From contig NZ_VYTY01000001.1 in assembly GCF_009821115.1 (NCBI RefSeq), positions 186,001 to 250,000 on the forward strand: DNA of 64,000 nucleotides, given 5' to 3'. This document shows positions 1 through 7,741 of this stretch, one piece after another. A program made the translations under genes and the position numbers. This DNA is from Nitrincola alkalisediminis (GTDB lineage: Bacteria > Pseudomonadota > Gammaproteobacteria > Pseudomonadales > Balneatricaceae). The notes beneath the pieces were generated by a model. It saw only the letters and a list, made by a program, of their open reading frames with translations, did no database searches and had not been told where the DNA came from. The first letter of the stretch is position 1, and every line of letters begins with the position of its first letter.

Positions 1-96
1 ATCTGTTTTAGATCTACGCATCGATTAAGTGTCTTTGGTTTGTGCGTTTGCCATCAGAGTTCTTTTTATTAGGATTGTTTAGGACAGAAAGAAGGC

Positions 97-648
97 TCAA
101 CAGGTTCGAATAACGCGTGCTGGATTGCCTGCCAGCACGACATTATCGCCAAAGCTCTTGGTGACGACCGCTCCAGAGGCCACCACCACATTGTCACCTA
201 AATGCACACCTGGATTGAGGGTTGCATGCCCTCCGATCCAGCAATTATGGCCAATATGAATCGGTTTGGCGTACTCGATTCCCTGTGCTCTTTCGGTTGG
301 ATCAATCGGATGAGTGGCCGTGTAAATACCAACTTGAGGGGCAATCAGGCAATTATCGCCAATACGCACCTCAGCCACATCAAGAATGACACAACCAAAA
401 TTGGCGTAAAAGTTTTCACCCACGTGAATATTGATTCCATAATCGCAGTTAAAGGACGACTCAATATAGACGTTTTTCCCCGTTGAACCGAACAAAGACT
501 TTAAGATTGCCGTACGTTGCTTTCGATGTGCCATACTGGTTTGATTTAGCCTTTCGGTCTTCAAACGCGCTTCAAGTCGAAGCGCCACCAATTCTGAATC
601 AAAGGGGTTAAAGTGCAAACCGGCGAGCATTTTTTCTTTTTCGGTCAT
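97..648 (-). CDS. maa: Maltose/galactoside O-acetyltransferase family protein
   Basis: This 183-residue protein is a left-handed beta-helix (hexapeptide-repeat) acetyltransferase of the maltose/galactoside acetyltransferase group, which moves an acetyl group from acetyl-CoA to a sugar hydroxyl in the cytosol. The N-terminus (MTEKEKMLAG) is the typical Maa start, with a short alpha-helical Mac domain over about the first 55 residues. The hexapeptide repeats follow, including the GHNCWIGG and GDNVVVASGAVV turns, and the protein ends with the family signature AGNPARVI. The length equals that of E. coli Maa. The gene stands alone and is divergent from the SDR gene at 822. The true substrate is not known; NodL-like transferases share the fold. 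Confidence 0.9.
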   Translation of the reverse strand: MTEKEKMLAGLHFNPFDSELVALRLEARLKTERLNQTSMAHRKQRTAILKSLFGSTGKNVYIESSFNCDYGINIHVGENFYANFGCVILDVAEVRIGDNCLIAPQVGIYTATHPIDPTERAQGIEYAKPIHIGHNCWIGGHATLNPGVHLGDNVVVASGAVVTKSFGDNVVLAGNPARVIRTC

Positions 649-821
649 GGGGTAGGGCTTCTCATTCTCTTTTTAACGTTCGAGCGTTAGGGTTGGTGGT
701 ATGAAGTGTAATCTTTGATTAGGATGTGAGTTAACGCAGACGTATGTCGGTTGATCATCACATGGAGATTAACAGATAGCGTACAGGTCATGCGAGATCT
801 TTATCACGTTCAGGAGACAGT

Positions 822-1667
822 GTGAAAAAATCCATATTAATAACGGGTTGTTCAACAGGAATCGGCCTTTATTGCGCGTTGAAATTAAACGCGTCCGGCT
901 ACCAAGTCATTGCAACGGCACGTAAAGAAGAAGATGTTCAAGCCCTTCAAGCGCAAGGATTAGAGTCCTTTGTTCTGGATTTGGCCTCGTCAGAATCTAT
1001 TCATGCAGGTGTTGAACGAACATTGGCGCTCACAAATGGACGTTTGGACGCCTTGTTTAACAATGGCGCATACGGTCAGCCTGGCGCGGTAGAGGATTTG
1101 AGTCGAGATGTTTTAAGAGCTCAATTTGAAACGAACCTCTTTGGTTGGGTTGAATTAACAAATGCAATCATTCCGATTATGCGCCAGCAAAAGCAGGGAC
1201 GCATTGTCATGAACTCATCGGTACTAGGATTGGTCGCCATGAAGTACCGTGGTGCTTACAATGCGTCGAAGTTTGCACTGGAGGGCATTACAGACACCTA
1301 TCGATTGGAGTTAAGTGGCAGCGGTATCGGCGTGTCTTTGATTGAACCGGGTCCAATTGTCAGTGATTTTCGCAAGAATGCCTTACGTGCATTTCAAGCG
1401 AACATCGACATAGAGTCGAGCGTTCATACAAAAGTGTATAAAAGTGTCTTGTCACGCCTTGCGTCCACAGATGAAGACTCAACTCCTTTTACATTAACGC
1501 CCGAAGCTGTCTATCATGTATTGCTTCACGCATTGGAAAGTGAGCGCCCACGCCCACGGTATTATGTGACGAAAGCCACCTACCTATTGGGTTATTTAAA
1601 ACGTATTTTACCGACGCGTTGGATGGATACTGTATTAAAAGAAGCATCCAAAAAAGAAAACCGTTAG
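822..1667 (+). CDS. Short-chain dehydrogenase/reductase (SDR)
   Basis: This is a classical SDR of 281 residues that should act as an NAD(P)-dependent oxidoreductase in the cytosol. The cofactor-binding motif TGCSTGIG lies near residue 8, NNGAYG matches the NNAG motif near residue 80, a catalytic serine lies in MNSSVLG, and the active-site YNASK (Tyr-x3-Lys) follows. The C-terminal 60 residues form a basic substrate lid. An SD-like GGAGA lies shortly before the ATG. The substrate cannot be deduced; the best general match is to SDRs annotated as SDR family NAD(P)-dependent oxidoreductase. It is transcribed away from the acetyltransferase gene across a 173-bp gap. Confidence 0.88.
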   Translation: MKKSILITGCSTGIGLYCALKLNASGYQVIATARKEEDVQALQAQGLESFVLDLASSESIHAGVERTLALTNGRLDALFNNGAYGQPGAVEDLSRDVLRAQFETNLFGWVELTNAIIPIMRQQKQGRIVMNSSVLGLVAMKYRGAYNASKFALEGITDTYRLELSGSGIGVSLIEPGPIVSDFRKNALRAFQANIDIESSVHTKVYKSVLSRLASTDEDSTPFTLTPEAVYHVLLHALESERPRPRYYVTKATYLLGYLKRILPTRWMDTVLKEASKKENR

Positions 1668-1739
1668 CCGGTTAAGCAACGTAAGCCCGCATCTTAAGGT
1701 TATAATTTTAACAATGATTCGGGGCGATGGGTTAGGATT

Positions 1740-3104
1740 GTGTCGGTTAAGATTAATACGCAAAATACAGATCGTACATCCCCATCAGACAGTCGCTATG
1801 CGTTTATTCGACTTAGGGTAACAGGTGTTCGTCCTACGACTGATCGTATTCGAGGCATTGATCTGGTATTGAAGGACGGCAATCAGGTCGTTTCAGAATG
1901 GTCGGTAGAGATTCCAGTGCCTAATTTGGCGCCCGCAGAGGCGAATCCGGCCTTTGCTAAAATCGCCAGTCAGCTGCTTGTTAGGTTGACTGGGCGTGTT
2001 TTGGTTGGACGTAATATGCGGTTTGTCTCTGCCATGCTACGTAATGAGTTAAAGCGAATTGGCAGTGATCAACGCTTTAAGGTGATTTGTCTTTCGCGTT
2101 TGATAAATGTTTTTTCTCTGAGGAAAGAAGGACATCTACGCGCATCTCAACTGACAGCCCAAGATTTACTCATGGAACTAGTGTGGATTAAAAAAGAGGT
2201 GGGTCATGATCGATTCGAGGAGGCGCTAGTCGAGCAACTGCGCTACCAATCCTTGCCGCCAAATATAGCCTTACAGGATATTCAGCGGTTGCCAGATAGC
2301 CCAGGCGTGTATTACTTTTATGGCGATCAACGCCGTTTATTGTACGTGGGTAAAAGCATTCAAATCCGTACACGAGTTTTATCTCATTTTTCCGATGACC
2401 ATCGAGAAAATCGAGAGATGGAGATGTCACGGCAAGTGTGTTCGATTGAGTTTACTGAGTGTGCAGGAGAGCTTAGTGCTCTTTTACTTGAAGCTCAACA
2501 CGTAAAGCAACTGCGTCCTTTGTATAATCGTCGTTTGAGACGTCTGAATCAGTTGTACAGTGTATGTTGGACCGGTGAGCCTTCTCATGCACCTGAAACT
2601 GTCATACTGTCAACAGATCAGCCCTTGAAGTCTGAGCATTTGTTTGGTCTGTTTCGCAACCGGATTAACGCCGAGCAGGCGTTACGTAAGCTGTCTGACA
2701 AGTATGCGCTTTGTTTAAAAGTACTGGGTCTGGAACGAGGAAAAGGCTGTTGTTTTGGATATCAGCTGGGGCGTTGCCATGGAGCCTGCATTAATCAGGA
2801 AACACGGGTAGCTCATGCGCAGCGCCTTCGTGTCGCATTGGAAAGGTTAAAAGTCCAAGCTTGGCCTTTTCCAGATACAGTTGTTCTGACAGAGACAAAT
2901 GTAAAAAATGGCCGCTCTCAGTCTCATCTCATTCAACAATGGTGCTATTTGGGTGACGCCTCACAGCCCGGTTCTTTGGAGTCGATCGTATTTGATCTGG
3001 ATATTTATCGATTACTAAACCAGTATTTAAAAGGTCAAACCGTCTTTTCAAGATGGGAGAAAAAGGGTTTTCAATACCATCTAACGTTACCCAATTCCAA
3101 GTAA
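1740..3104 (+). CDS. DnaQ-like/GIY-YIG (UvrC/Cho-type) fusion nuclease
   Basis: This 454-residue protein joins two nuclease-type domains. Residues about 20-165 thread onto a DnaQ (pol III epsilon) 3'-5' exonuclease. Residues about 185-270 form a GIY-YIG domain like those of UvrC and Cho, with GVYYFY, LLYVGKS and a downstream Glu in the GELSALLLEA helix. The C-terminal part contains a CCFGYQLGRCHGAC cysteine cluster as in UvrC/Cho relatives. The DnaQ part seems catalytically dead: the DxE motif reads RLR before VTG, and the HNxRFD motif reads RNMRFV. Translation starts at GTG, preceded by GGTTAGGA. The likely role is nucleotide-excision or related repair. The fusion architecture itself is known in bacteria; loss of the exonuclease residues is what I see here. 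Confidence 0.85.
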   Translation: MSVKINTQNTDRTSPSDSRYAFIRLRVTGVRPTTDRIRGIDLVLKDGNQVVSEWSVEIPVPNLAPAEANPAFAKIASQLLVRLTGRVLVGRNMRFVSAMLRNELKRIGSDQRFKVICLSRLINVFSLRKEGHLRASQLTAQDLLMELVWIKKEVGHDRFEEALVEQLRYQSLPPNIALQDIQRLPDSPGVYYFYGDQRRLLYVGKSIQIRTRVLSHFSDDHRENREMEMSRQVCSIEFTECAGELSALLLEAQHVKQLRPLYNRRLRRLNQLYSVCWTGEPSHAPETVILSTDQPLKSEHLFGLFRNRINAEQALRKLSDKYALCLKVLGLERGKGCCFGYQLGRCHGACINQETRVAHAQRLRVALERLKVQAWPFPDTVVLTETNVKNGRSQSHLIQQWCYLGDASQPGSLESIVFDLDIYRLLNQYLKGQTVFSRWEKKGFQYHLTLPNSK

Positions 3105-4505
3105 TCACGAACGTCCATGACTGCTATCGCTATACCAATAAATATCTGTTTTTCCTTCGCGTTTGGCTGTATACATGGCTTTATCACCTGCAGAGATAAG
3201 CTCTTGAAAGCTCTGCCCATCCTGTGGATAGAGGGCTATACCAATGCTGACACCCACGTAATGTTTATAGCCCTCAATCTCTATAGGCTCGCGCAGGCTT
3301 TCAATGATTTTTTCAGCCACACACTGCACCCCAGAGCGTTCTTTGATGTCCTCTAACAATAAAATGAACTCATCTCCACCAATTCGCATAACGGCATCCG
3401 AGCCACGGGTGGCTTGACGAAAGCGATTGGCGACTTCTTTTAACACCACGTCACCGACTTGGTGGCCAAATTCGTCATTCACTTGTTTAAATTTATTTAA
3501 ATCCATAAACAATAATGCCACTCGATATTGTTTGCGTTGAGCGCGAGCAATGGCCGAACGATAGAGTTCTTGAAACATTGAGCGATTCGGCAGCCCCGTA
3601 AGACCGTCATGTTGAGCAAGATTCTGATAGCGTTGCTGCGAATGATGAAGTTTTTCGGTTGTCGCAATCAGTTGAAAGGTTAGAAACCCGGTGAGCAGTC
3701 CTAACACCAGCCCGGCTATTTTGGCGCCCAATACAAGGTTGCTGGCAGAGTGACCATAAGGTGCTTTAGGCACAGCCGCTATATCCCAAGAGCCATTTAA
3801 AATACTCACTTGTGTAGTAAAAACGTCAGGTTCCGAAAAAAGACTGGCTTGACCATAAAAGACTTTGGATGGATCTGCCGTGGAGCGCATACTGACTCTA
3901 AGGTCTAATTGAGGATCGTTTAGTCCCGCTTTTTCAATAAGCTCACTAAAATCAATCGGGGTGCTCATTAATCCCCAGTAGCGCTTTTCCGAAGCCTCTT
4001 GAATGTAAATAGGAACTCGGTGTATCACAGCAACGCCACCTTGTGCTAAGTCGAAGGGACCCGCAAGAATGGGTTGCTGGGTTTCAAGCATGGTTCGCGT
4101 TGCGGCACCTTGAAAGGGATGATTTAAAAGATCCAACCCTAAGGCGGCCTCATTATTCTCCAGAGGGAATACGTATTGAATTACATTTTGTGGGGCGAGT
4201 GTGATATTGCGAATAAGAGGATTCTCAATCAGTAACTCATTGGATAGGTTTTCAAATAAGGACGGCTCTATATTTCCTGTGACGCGAATGTGCGCAATTA
4301 ATCCCATCGTCAAATTGGTCGCGCCATTGAGTGAACCTTCAATTTTGGCACGTATCTCGGCTAGGCGCTCGATATGAGTGGCTCTTTCTTGTTCAATGGC
4401 CGTGTTCTTGTATAAGTTTGACATAGAGAAGAATAAAACGATCACAATGACACCGACAAGGATAGGCGCAAAAAACTTATAAAGTGTCAGATGTTTGATA
4501 TTCAT
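3105..4505 (-). CDS. Membrane diguanylate cyclase (CHASE-like sensor + GGDEF)
   Basis: The protein should make cyclic di-GMP from two GTP. The start at 4505 (MNIKHLTLYK) is preferred because GAAGGG lies about 7 bases upstream; an in-frame GTG at 4538 would add 11 residues. A first membrane segment near residues 12-32 is followed by a roughly 220-residue extracytoplasmic sensor resembling CHASE, with the segment RNITLAPQNVIQYVFPLENN. A second membrane segment and a GGDEF domain come next. The signature is intact (GGDEF in RIGGDEF), so the enzyme is probably active. No EAL domain is present. It ends 1 base after the converging fusion-nuclease gene, so the two genes abut tail to tail. Confidence 0.92.
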   Translation of the reverse strand: MNIKHLTLYKFFAPILVGVIVIVLFFSMSNLYKNTAIEQERATHIERLAEIRAKIEGSLNGATNLTMGLIAHIRVTGNIEPSLFENLSNELLIENPLIRNITLAPQNVIQYVFPLENNEAALGLDLLNHPFQGAATRTMLETQQPILAGPFDLAQGGVAVIHRVPIYIQEASEKRYWGLMSTPIDFSELIEKAGLNDPQLDLRVSMRSTADPSKVFYGQASLFSEPDVFTTQVSILNGSWDIAAVPKAPYGHSASNLVLGAKIAGLVLGLLTGFLTFQLIATTEKLHHSQQRYQNLAQHDGLTGLPNRSMFQELYRSAIARAQRKQYRVALLFMDLNKFKQVNDEFGHQVGDVVLKEVANRFRQATRGSDAVMRIGGDEFILLLEDIKERSGVQCVAEKIIESLREPIEIEGYKHYVGVSIGIALYPQDGQSFQELISAGDKAMYTAKREGKTDIYWYSDSSHGRS

Positions 4506-4596
4506 CGAATACCCTTCGAGTATGAGGGTGGTCTGCACGGATTGACATTGGAATTAGTATAATGAATTGTCGGCGGTAGAACAGTGGGCATTTACA

Positions 4597-4622
4597 AATA
4601 ACCCCGAATAAACGGGGTTATT
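4597..4622 (-). terminator. Hairpin terminator after the HiPIP gene
   Basis: A perfect 10-bp stem (AATAACCCCG / CGGGGTTATT) with a 6-base loop lies 32 bases past the HiPIP stop codon on the minus strand. The stem arm ends in TTATT rather than a long T tract. Confidence 0.7.
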
Positions 4623-4653
4623 AGGCATCAATATTGAATATTGACTGGGTGGA

Positions 4654-4974
4654 TTAACTACCTGGGCGTTGTACCCAAGATTGACACCAGCCTTTGGCTT
4701 CCACAGAGAAACCTTGGAACAAGGTACAGCCTTCAGTATCGGGTTGCCAGAACATGCAGTTATCGCAATAGCTGCCTTCTTTAAAGGCAGGGTGGCTAGA
4801 CGCATCAGCGGCCACTTTTTTGTAGTTAAGTGCTTTAGCATTCGGTGCATCTTCGCTCAGAGGCGGTAAGCTAGCTGCAAACGACTTAGACGTTAAAACG
4901 CCCATGCCAAGTGGTAGAGCGGCAAGACCAAACATGCCTTTTTTCAGGAAACCACGGCGAGTTGAATTAGCCAT
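4654..4974 (-). CDS. High-potential iron-sulfur protein (HiPIP)
   Basis: This is a small periplasmic electron carrier of 106 residues carrying one [4Fe-4S] cluster. The N-terminus holds a Tat signal (TRRGFLKKG followed by a hydrophobic stretch and ending near SFA). The mature part has four cysteines at residues 70, 73, 83 and 97 with the HiPIP spacing C-x2-C-x9-C-x13-C. HiPIPs shuttle electrons from the bc1 complex to terminal oxidases or other acceptors. The gene is monocistronic, with its own terminator and an FNR/Anr-like box about 115 bp upstream, which suggests control by oxygen supply. Confidence 0.93.
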   Translation of the reverse strand: MANSTRRGFLKKGMFGLAALPLGMGVLTSKSFAASLPPLSEDAPNAKALNYKKVAADASSHPAFKEGSYCDNCMFWQPDTEGCTLFQGFSVEAKGWCQSWVQRPGS

Positions 4975-5303
4975 TTTTAAATCCTTATTTCATTGACGGT
5001 TGAACCCGTGCCCGATTCTGCGATCAGGTCGAGGGTCTTGGAGTTGTTGGATATATTAGAACTTTATTTTATTAAAGCTGCAATGATCCAAATCAAAACT
5101 CTTCTGTCTGACCAAGGTAAAGGAAACGAGTTCCTTATTTTTGAGCCTACTTTGTGTTACCTTGATGCAAACAGAGCGTATCTTATACACACTTAATCGC
5201 TCATGAACAGATGTTACGGGTATTTAATATGCATGCCCTTTCTCATACGGTAACCTCATACAATCAGTTTAATGCGGGGCAAAGGTATTCCGTATTCTGA
5301 GTT
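4975..5303. other. 329-bp intergenic region upstream of HiPIP
   Basis: This gap separates the HiPIP and Bcr/CflA genes, both on the minus strand. It holds an FNR-like box at 5083-5096 and AT-rich stretches that would fit a promoter for HiPIP. A possible 67-codon plus-strand frame here has no recognisable protein and is taken as noise. I saw no RNA gene. Confidence 0.5.
5083..5096 (-). promoter_or_regulatory. FNR/Anr-like box upstream of HiPIP
   Basis: On the minus strand the site reads TTGATTTGGATCAT. It matches the FNR/Anr consensus TTGAT-N4-ATCAA with one mismatch, in the last base. Its centre is about 115 bp upstream of the HiPIP start codon, a usable distance for activation if the transcript start lies about 40 bp downstream of the box. 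Confidence 0.5.
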
Positions 5304-6488
5304 TTATGGCGTTCGATGTAGAAAGTATCGAGTGCTCAGACCCAGCCCTACCGCGCCCGTCATCACCGACACCATAGGGAGGGGAGTTCCATCTCCCAGT
5401 AATCCGACAGCGGCTCCTGCAAAAGCACCTAAGGTAAAACCTGCCGCACCAGTGAGGGCCGTTGCGGAGGCGGCACTGTGAGGAAAAAACTCTACTGTAC
5501 AGGACATACCATTGGACATGACAAATCCTTGCAAGCCCATAAACATGATGATGAGTGGGATGAGTAGTGATAGAGGATGAGGCGTTAATAAAATGCATAA
5601 GAGCGTGATAATGCCGATGATCACTTGTGCAGCTTGGGCCGTGAGTAGAATTTTTTGAGGGCCAAAAATATGGACAATACGCGCATTAATTTGATTGCAG
5701 ACGAGGATCATTAGAACATTTGCACCAAATAATAGCGGGTACATTGCAGTGCTGACGGAGTAATAGGTTAGGTAAACGGTCGCTGATCCAGTAATAAATG
5801 CAAACATGCCGCCATTACCAAATGCGACGGAAAGTAAGTAACCCATGGCTTTTTTGTGCAGGATAATCTCTCGGTAGCGTTGCGCGAGGGTTAAGGGGAG
5901 GCGGTTTGGGTCATGGCGACGTGTTTCAGGAAGGTGGACCCACAAAACCCAAAGTAAAATCAAACAATACACTTGAAGGAGAATAAAAATACTGCGCCAG
6001 CCCGTTACCATTAACAGCAAGCTGCCAAGTGCAGGCGCAAGCATCGGTGCGACCATCATGATGGCGGCGATACGTGACATGGCTCTGGCACTGTCTGCTC
6101 CTCGATATAGATCTCGGACAATGGCGGCGGAGTTGACGACGCTTATTCCGCCACCGAGTGCTTGTAGAAAGCGGCTGCCCCATAAAACGCCAATAGAGTC
6201 ACTTAAAATAATTCCAATCGAACCAAGGCTAAAAATACTCAATCCGCAGACGATTGCTGCTCTTCGTCCCCAATGGTCGGAAATGGGGCCGCCGGTCAAC
6301 TGACCCAATGCAAATCCGCCTAGGAATACGCTAAGCGTTAATTCGATGTCATGTACGGAAACATGAAGATCTTCAGCCATGAGTGGAAAGGCCGGTAGAT
6401 AGGCATCAATGGATAAGGGAGCCAGCGCGGTTAATGCGGCTAGCATCCAGACTAAGCCAGGGATAACTTTTTGATTAGTTGTCGTCAT
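5304..6488 (-). CDS. Bcr/CflA family drug-resistance MFS transporter
   Basis: This 394-residue inner-membrane protein has about 12 hydrophobic segments and belongs to the major facilitator superfamily, Bcr/CflA branch, which exports drugs such as bicyclomycin or chloramphenicol by proton antiport. The family motif in helix 1 (APLSIDAYLPAFP) and the MFS motif A after helix 2 (GGPISDHWGRRA) are clear, as is the helix-4 region WGSRFLQALGGG. It stands alone. The actual substrate is not shown by the sequence; Bcr-type proteins also export cysteine or sulfonamides in some species. Confidence 0.92.
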   Translation of the reverse strand: MTTTNQKVIPGLVWMLAALTALAPLSIDAYLPAFPLMAEDLHVSVHDIELTLSVFLGGFALGQLTGGPISDHWGRRAAIVCGLSIFSLGSIGIILSDSIGVLWGSRFLQALGGGISVVNSAAIVRDLYRGADSARAMSRIAAIMMVAPMLAPALGSLLLMVTGWRSIFILLQVYCLILLWVLWVHLPETRRHDPNRLPLTLAQRYREIILHKKAMGYLLSVAFGNGGMFAFITGSATVYLTYYSVSTAMYPLLFGANVLMILVCNQINARIVHIFGPQKILLTAQAAQVIIGIITLLCILLTPHPLSLLIPLIIMFMGLQGFVMSNGMSCTVEFFPHSAASATALTGAAGFTLGAFAGAAVGLLGDGTPLPMVSVMTGAVGLGLSTRYFLHRTP

Positions 6489-6695
6489 GGGGTGTCTCGG
6501 GAAAAGAAAAAATGCTATTTTAGACTGATCAGTATAATTATGTAACAGCTGGATAGACGTTTTTTGATTTTAAGTTCGGCTTCGTTGTTCACGGGCCTCC
6601 TTAAATTATTTCTGTACAACACAAGTCTTATGATTGGGAAAGGCTGTTCAACAGGTTACAATTCCATTTTAGTGCACAGTAACGAGAGGGGTGCT

Positions 6696-7727
6696 ATGTC
6701 TGAATCTCATGGATTGAAGTGGTTGCTCGGTATTGCAGGAGTTATTGTGATTCTTGCGGGATTAAAGGCAGCGGAAGCAATCGTGATTCCAATCATGCTT
6801 GCATTATTTGTGGCAATCATTAGTACACCCTTTGTGCGCTTGATGACAAAAAAGGGTATTCCTGCCTACCTCTCTGTTATTATTGCACTTTCAGTTTTAA
6901 TTTCTGTTGGCAGTGTTTTAGTGATGGTGGTCAGTCAGTCGATTGATACCTTTATGACGCGCATGCCTGCTTATCAAGCGCGTTTGCAAACGGTGGTCGT
7001 GGATTTTTTGCCGTATTTAGAGCGCTGGGACATCCCAGTGGATCGGGATGTGATCATGACACACCTGAACCCAAGTCAAATGATGGGTTTAATTGGCTCA
7101 ACCTTATCGAGTATAGGCTCGTTGTTGACCAACCTGTTTTTGGTGGTGTTTATTGTGATCTTTCTGTTGCTCGAAGAGGCAACTTTTTCCGATAAGCTAA
7201 AAGCCGCTTTACCCAATGCTGAGCACTCATTGCAAAATGCATCTGGGTTTATGCGTCAAGTGAATCAATACTTGGTGATTAAGACAACCATTAGCCTCGT
7301 GACAGGGGTGCTTGTTACCTTATGGCTGTGGTGGCTCGATGTTGATTTCCCCGTGCTTTGGGGACTCATTGCCATGTTAATGAATTATATTCCTAACGTA
7401 GGGTCTTTAATTGCGGCGGTTCCGGCTGTTCTGTTATCGCTCGTGCAGCTTGGCGTGAGTGATGCAATCTTTGTTGCTTCAGGATACCTTGTGATTAATA
7501 TCATCATGGGAAATCTGATTGAACCCCGCTTTATGGGTAAGGGGCTAGGACTTTCGCCACTTGTGGTGTTTCTGTCATTGATTCTCTGGGGTTGGCTATT
7601 TGGCCCTGTGGGAATGTTTTTATCCATTCCTCTGACCATGATTGTCAAAATAGCGCTGGAACAAAATCAGAGCACTCGCTGGATCGCGATCATGTTGGGC
7701 AATGAAGCGCCCGCTACCAACGAATAA
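6696..7727 (+). CDS. AI-2E family transporter (PerM/YdgG type)
   Basis: The product is a polytopic inner-membrane protein of 343 residues from the UPF0118/AI-2E exporter family. The ATG at 6696 is chosen because GAGAGGGG precedes it by about 6 bases and because the protein then starts with a short polar run before the first hydrophobic helix; an upstream in-frame start at 6564 would add 44 unconvincing residues. Typical family blocks are present: the long central soluble part with amphipathic helices, and the C-terminal GLGLSPLVVFLSLILWGWLF. Relatives export autoinducer-2 or act as sodium/proton antiporters; which applies is unknown. The MFS gene follows after 14 bases, so the two are probably co-transcribed. 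Confidence 0.88.
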   Translation: MSESHGLKWLLGIAGVIVILAGLKAAEAIVIPIMLALFVAIISTPFVRLMTKKGIPAYLSVIIALSVLISVGSVLVMVVSQSIDTFMTRMPAYQARLQTVVVDFLPYLERWDIPVDRDVIMTHLNPSQMMGLIGSTLSSIGSLLTNLFLVVFIVIFLLLEEATFSDKLKAALPNAEHSLQNASGFMRQVNQYLVIKTTISLVTGVLVTLWLWWLDVDFPVLWGLIAMLMNYIPNVGSLIAAVPAVLLSLVQLGVSDAIFVASGYLVINIIMGNLIEPRFMGKGLGLSPLVVFLSLILWGWLFGPVGMFLSIPLTMIVKIALEQNQSTRWIAIMLGNEAPATNE

Positions 7728-7741
7728 CTTTAAAGGTTTTT

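Noticed and set aside
1-96. Partial gene at the left edge
   Set aside because: No coding signal, motif or RBS was seen in the first 96 bases; it is taken as intergenic.
4993-5196. Possible 67-codon plus-strand gene upstream of HiPIP
   Set aside because: It has no recognisable protein, no good SD, an AT-biased composition, and it overlaps the probable HiPIP promoter and FNR-like box.
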